This document shows, in pieces, positions 59,026 through 64,000 of a stretch of DNA of 64,000 bases. Where the stretch lies: positions 48,475,377 through 48,539,376 of the forward strand of contig CM019218.1 of NCBI GenBank assembly GCA_009741485.1. The letters are read 5' to 3'. The translations under genes and the position numbers were made by a program. The notes beneath the pieces were generated by a model, which worked only from the letters and a program-made list of their open reading frames with translations, ran no database searches and had not been told where the DNA came from. Position 1 is the stretch's first letter; every line of letters begins with the position of its first letter. This DNA comes from Malurus cyaneus samueli (Eukaryota; Chordata; Aves; Passeriformes; Maluridae).

Positions 59026-62000
59026 TTTATTTAGATTTAATGTGACATTTAGCACAGTAATATGCACAGAAAGAAAAAAAATACCAAAATACCAAACTCA
59101 TAGCATATAAAGTAATCAAATATATTTCATACTTAGTGAAATATTTCTACAACACATCAGTGGGACTACCCTGGGCAGCCCAACACTGTAAATAAATAGA
59201 TATATTTATAGCTGTGTTATATAAAATACTGTATGTAGAGAAAGCACTGAAACTTTTCACCAAAATAGAAAATAGCTCAAAATACAGATAGTTCAGATTT
59301 GCTGGATATACCCAATATCGAAAAGAGGTTCAAACCTCTTTATCTGGAGATAAAGCTCCAGCTGAGATGTCCTGGTAGTCACAGGATGGTGGGAGTGGGC
59401 ACACATCGGATCAGCTGGCAGGAGCCTGATTGATGATGGCCATGAAGTGACAAGTTTCTGATTGTCACCCAGAGCCCTCAAGATGCTTCTGAAATCAGAA
59501 TGATGTTGGTGTTTGTGGCTGATGGTGGGGCCAAAGTGCTTTTGCTAAGTCAGAGCTACCAGAGCAGCTCCTGCTCCTTCAGCACAGCTGGATCTCTTAA
59601 GGATCCCTTAAGGATCCAGCTGCACAGGACTGGCCATCAGAGGATGCACAACATCACAAGGATATTATTCTGAATTTTAAAGATGCTTCTTCAGCAGATG
59701 GCAGTGATTAATTCCCATCAGGTTTTGAAAACATAAGAAGCTGTGTTTGTGCAAAGCCAGGCTCCCCCAGGCAATACCGTATGGCACAGGAAACAGCAGC
59801 CCTGCTGCTCCAGGATAGTGCCACCAAATGAATGCTTGTCCTGGCAAAAACTTCCAGCTTCCCTGAGGGCAATCAAGTGTTGTACTTAAGAACCCAGGCA
59901 ATTCATAGACAGATATAAAAAAATATGGCATTTCTGGCAGCAGCACAGAGGTGCAGCTGGAGTCAATAACCTGCACCAGCCATAGTCCAGGTGCTTCAGG
60001 CTGGGTGCTGGGTGGGCAGGGGTAGGCACAGGTCCTGGTGGCAGGGGAACCAAGGGCATTCTATCTACTGCCATCCAGACAACGTGCTTTTGTGGTTTTT
60101 TGTTTCTTTTTGGCCCAGTGAAATGATTGATTTACTTGACTACCCCTGTAGGAAGGCAGCCAAGACTTGCCCAGAGGATCCCTCAGAGGGTTTCTGGTGC
60201 CAACCCCACAGCGAGCTGGGAGCTGTGAGAGATCCCCTGGGAGCCCTCCCAAACCCTGTTCCTGTGCTTCTGCTGAGCCACTGCAGATAAGTCCATAACC
60301 CATTAATAATTCTGCAATTGCTCTTTCTCATCAAGGCAGCAGTTGCATCCCTAATTACATGGCAACAATACTATGCTAACAGGATGAGCTATAATTCCTA
60401 GGCGGTATTAACATTGTTATTTTACTCTGAGAACTTCCTGGTAATGGCCATTTGAATGTGGCGATATCAATTAAGTGAATATAAATGCTTAGCCCCTGGA
60501 AAAATCATTAATAAAAATCTCATTTTGATAGCCTCTAATCACAGCAAATTAAATTACTCATATGAGGCCACTATAAAAAGTATTTTTCTCATCAGAAGAA
60601 ATTCATAAGGTTTTTCCAACTGTTTGTAATAAAGAGGACACTATATAGAAAAGTCCAGAAAATAAGCACACTTTTGTTTCTCAAAACCCATAGATAAACA
60701 TGACAATATCTCTAAATTACTGGCTACGAACAGGATTTCATTTAGCTCTACTCAAGCTGTAGCCTAGTATAAATGTTTTCAAAGCAGCACGTTGCTGTTT
60801 CATCTGGAACAGCTGCACAGGATTTCTTTGATATCAAGCTCTTGTGTGGGGATGGTGTTTCAATTTCTCTTTATGCCTCCAAACTGCTGAAACTGGAAGG
60901 AAAAGACATTCAGTAAAACAGGCGTTTTTCGTGAGGGAGAAAAAAATAAAAGCAGCATAATTTGGCATTGAACACGGTACTAAGAAATAATTTATCACTG
61001 CAGTGGCAACAGAAACACGCTGCATGTCTCGCATCTCTGCTTCAAAGGAGACAGAGAAACCCCAGAGAGCTGTACCTGGCACTCCCAGGGCTCACACACT
61101 GCACCCGTGGCTGTGGACTGTCATGGGCACATGGCCAGTGGGTGACCTGGCCTCACTGCAGGTGCACCTGCTCTCTCATCCTGACTGCCCACACCAGCCC
61201 GTCCATCCGTCCTCACTCCCCAGACACAATCAGCTGAGGAAGGTGTGCTCCTTCCCGTGCTTCCCCGCTGTCACCCAGCCCTTCGAGCTCAGCAGGATTG
61301 AGCTGGATGGGGCTGCAGGACATCCAAAATCCCCATGGCTGGTCATGACAGGCAGCTAGAGAAGATGCTGACCTACATCAGCCACCAGACACTCTTTCAT
61401 AAGCAGTGAGCAAATGTTTTTTAGGTTGCTCATCGCTGAGCAACCACAAGTGCTGCCTGTGAAGGTACAGAAGTGCAAATCCACCGAGTCAGGCACTCGG
61501 TGCCTCTTGGTTCTATGAGTCAGAGGCAGGAACCGGTGATACATCCCTTATTCACAGCACTCATCAAGAAAGAGCCCCGTGCAGTGCCTGCAAGGAGGGA
61601 GTTTGCCCTGCCTACTTGCCAGCAGCTACACACTTTTAGGAGGTATACAACACATGTTTATCTTTCTTTTGGGAGATAAGGCTGGGAAAATCTGGGACAC
61701 CAGGAAGAGCTCGCAGGAGGGCTGCTGGGGAAATGCGGGAAGAAGTGGCAACACCGTTATCTCCAGACGGGATCTCTCTCTCTCAAACATTCATGTGGGT
61801 TTATCAGCCTCGCTTCATAAATATTTTCCAGACCAAGGTTTGTTTGCGAGCACCGTCAAAGCAGGGCCAAGGAGTCTTCTTAGTGACCTCTAAAAAGCCC
61901 ATTTCCTGAGGCATTCCCCTGTGCGTGTCTTTTCAGACACCAGCTTTGATGTACGATGTTTACTAGAAAAAAAAGTAGTAGAAGCTGACAAAGGCTGCTG

Positions 62001-62146
62001 AAAACGCCAGGGACTCTGTTTCGAAATTTGATGAGCTGATGAAAGCAATTTCTGCCAGGGCCATTGACCCCTCACTCGCCTCCAGCAAAGGGCCTGGAGG
62101 CTCCTGTGTGCCAGGGGGCACTGCCACCAGGCTGAGGGATGCACAC
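59026..62146 (-). other. NRIP3: Probable NRIP3 3' untranslated region
   Basis: Runs from the stop codon leftwards to an AATAAA on the minus strand at 59026-59031, about 3.1 kb. The last 300 bases are rich in ATTTA elements, typical of vertebrate 3' UTRs. No coding frame recognised in it. Continuity of the transcript is inference. Confidence 0.45.
60290..60700. other. AT-rich candidate conserved noncoding block
   Basis: Repeat-free AT-rich stretch with many ATTA/TAATTA-type homeodomain cores and no open frame, different in texture from its surroundings. The call is impressionistic; no alignment was possible. Confidence 0.25.
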
Positions 62147-62901
62147 TTACTGCTCTTCTGCCTCAGCATTGTCAATGCCCACAAACGGGATTTCTTCCCT
62201 GTCCGTCTGTCCCAGAACAAGGTGATGCTTCTCCATGTTTATGACACACTGTAGAAAATAAATGCCTTTAGGTAAGAGGGAAAAATGCAGTTTTTAGTGG
62301 TCCCAGTTCTCCCATCAGCATGGGGGAAACCCATGCTGGAAAACCCCTACCTTCAGAGACTTCAGTGTCTGCAGCCCAAAGGAGAAGGATTTCTCGTTGT
62401 CTTCTGGAAAAAACAGGACAATTCAGATTTATACATTCAAAATGCTCTCCTATGTTTGTTGTCAGTGACTCCATCCTTCCTCCATGGTTACTGTGATAAA
62501 CAAAACCCTGTTTGTAAAGAGACTGTCTCCAGAGGAGAACAGGAGGGCACAGGATGGCAGGCGGATCTGCCCACAGGGAAATAGAGAGTTGCTCCATCAG
62601 CATGGCAAAGCTGCACACATCCTCTCCCCTCCCTCTGAAGGGCCAAACAAGGACTTACTCTATTTTAATTTTAACATCTTCCTAAAGATTTCTTTTTCCT
62701 GCTAGGGTAAGAGGAAATAGACCCCAGCCCGTAGCGGAGACCCAGATGATTCCACACTCACCCACGACGAGGGCAGCACACTCCACGGGGACTGCTCCCA
62801 CTGTCAGGGAGAGACACTCGATCTGGCCAATGGCTTTCACCTGGTTTGGCAACGAAATCGTCTCATCTTCGACAGGGAGTGCCTTGAGAAGCTCCTTTAA
62901 G
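62147..62901 (-). CDS. NRIP3: Nuclear receptor interacting protein 3, last three coding exons (partial)
   Basis: Exons in transcript order: 62901-62762, 62403-62351 and 62248-62147 (stop 62149-62147); the 5' exons lie past the window. Phases join: GTG G|AA GAC, then phase 0. The NRIP2/NRIP3 family has a retropepsin-like fold. These exons give its C-terminal half: LKELLKALPVEDETISLPN, KAIGQIECLSLTVG (human NRIP3 KVVGQIEHLVITLG), DNEKSFSFGLQTLKSLK (human DNEKNLSLGLQTLRSLK), and CVINMEKHHLVLGQTDREEI (human CIINLDKHRLIMGKTDKEEI). The DTG-type catalytic exon is not in view, so activity cannot be judged. NRIP3 is preferred over NRIP2 because of position next to TMEM9B and the closer C-terminus. Cellular role is poorly known; named for interaction with nuclear receptors by analogy with NRIP2. 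Confidence 0.9.
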
Positions 62902-63283
62902 CTGTGATTGAAAACACTCCTAACATCAAATGGCCACAGCTGGGTTGTTCCAGCAAGGAGCAAGCAGTGTTTGGAGGGTACTTACACCTGAAGTGCTCTT
63001 AGCCTTGCTCCTTTACCACACTGCTGTTGGAAAGCTGCTTCCCTGGTGGGCTCTCTGTGGATGCTGTGTGCAGCCAGCAGCCCACAGCACAGCACAGCAT
63101 GACCCACAAGACAGCCCTGGGGCTGCCCCAAGCACAGCTCTGGGCTGGAGTTTGTACCTGAGGAATCTCCTTCCTACATTCCCTCAAGATTTCAGGAATA
63201 TGAAATTGCTTCTAATGCAGTGTGGGTATAAGGAAGGGTTAGTTTGCTCCAGCTTCCACAAGTGGAGCTGGCATTATGTCCCC
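62902..63283 (-). other. NRIP3: NRIP3 intron (partial)
   Basis: Upstream of the acceptor CAATCACAG|C on the minus strand. No further NRIP3 exon was found before the window ends. Confidence 0.7.
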
Positions 63284-63655
63284 ATGGAACCATGGAATTG
63301 TTGAGGTTGGAACAGACCTCTAAGGTCATCAAGTCCAACTGTTTACCCAGCACTGCCAAGCTCACCACTAAACTGTGTCCCCAAATGCCATACCCGCACA
63401 GTTTTTGAACACTTCTAAAAATGGTGATACCACCACTTGGCTAAGCAGCTTGTTCTAAAGCCTGATCACCCATTCAGTGAGCAAATTTCTCTTATCCAAA
63501 CTAAACCTCATGTGGCACAACCTGAGACCGTTTCCTCAGGTCCTGTCACACATCACCTCCCTTGAGACTCCTTTCAGGTATTTGCAGAGAGTAATAACAT
63601 ACCCCTTGAGTCCCCTTGGCTCCAGGCTAAACATGGCTCAGAGCCCAATCCATGT
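63284..63655 (-). mobile_element. CR1 LINE copy in NRIP3 intron, reverse orientation
   Basis: Starts with the antisense CR1 end (GGTTGGAACAGACCTCTAAGG, then TCATCAAGTCCAACTG) and continues with AGCAAATTTCTCTTATCCAA and CCTTGGCTCCAGGCTAAACATG. About 370 bp, 5'-truncated. Confidence 0.9.
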
Positions 63656-64000
63656 TTGTTAGTTTGTTCAGAGGAAATGGGGACAGATCAATGACGTTCA
63701 GTCCAAAGAAAAGAAAAAAGGATGTCAGAGATATCTCAGGTACAGCTTCTATCTACACCCTTTGAACCAGTCTGACAATACTAATTAATTATTTAGCTTC
63801 AGTTTCTCTTTTAAGCTGAACAAGAACCTGGAAAGGCTGTTTGAGGCACTGGTCTCTCCTCAGATAAAAGCCATATCAATTTTCAGCTATTTGAGGCTCC
63901 TTTCTGCTGAGCCACATTGCAGCAGTGCATGTGTGTGTGTATGTCCATCTGTCCATCTGTGTCGGGGGCACCAGCCCCCTCAGGGGCCCCGGGACTGCAG
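63656..64000. other. Right edge, no gene recognised
   Basis: Presumed NRIP3 intron. Contains a short GT/TCCATCTG simple repeat near 63930-63960; nothing else seen. Confidence 0.5.

Noticed and set aside
63926..63960. Short GT and GTCCATCT repeats at the right edge
   Set aside because: Too short and ordinary to report as a separate repeat array.

Overview
This is nuclear DNA from a bird. The repeats are avian: several CR1 LINE 3' ends and two ERVL-type solo LTRs. The genes are split by GT-AG introns and sit in the order known from human 11p15.4 (chicken chromosome 5): (DENND2B promoter) - AKIP1 - C11orf16 - ASCL3 - TMEM9B - NRIP3. I identified the genes by reading exons by eye and comparing them with remembered family sequences. 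No database search was run.

Layout. 1-13.5 kb has no recognisable gene and probably lies within or beside the 5' part of DENND2B (minus strand). It holds a complete solo LTR (4604-5439) with a 5-bp target duplication, a perfect 23-bp hairpin and a long CCTTT array. A CpG island at 13.6-14.95 kb carries a minus-strand splice donor and is the best DENND2B promoter candidate. A second CpG island at 17.2-17.95 kb starts AKIP1 (plus strand, five coding exons, 17847-22548). C11orf16 follows on the minus strand (five coding exons, 25749-29998), convergent with AKIP1. Then come single-coding-exon ASCL3 (32998-33537, minus), TMEM9B (five exons, 38641-46146, minus) with a CpG-island promoter at 46.15-46.3 kb, a gene-poor stretch with CR1 copies (46.3-59 kb), and the last three coding exons of NRIP3 (62147-62901, minus). 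The rest of NRIP3 lies beyond the right edge.

The genes are a conserved neighbourhood rather than an operon. AKIP1 (PKA/NF-kB p65 adaptor) and TMEM9B (lysosomal membrane protein in TNF signalling) both bear on NF-kB. ASCL3 is a bHLH transcription factor, NRIP3 has a retropepsin-like fold, and C11orf16 is a DUF4537 protein of unknown role.

The most useful observation is that three of the five genes carry one- or two-base frame breaks in otherwise conserved exons: AKIP1 last exon, C11orf16 exon 4 and TMEM9B exon 1. All are at G or A runs. Residual long-read consensus errors explain this more simply than three independent gene losses. I found no convincing undescribed gene system. One orphan ORF (50143-50718) and a few hairpin or conserved-looking noncoding stretches are flagged for checking.
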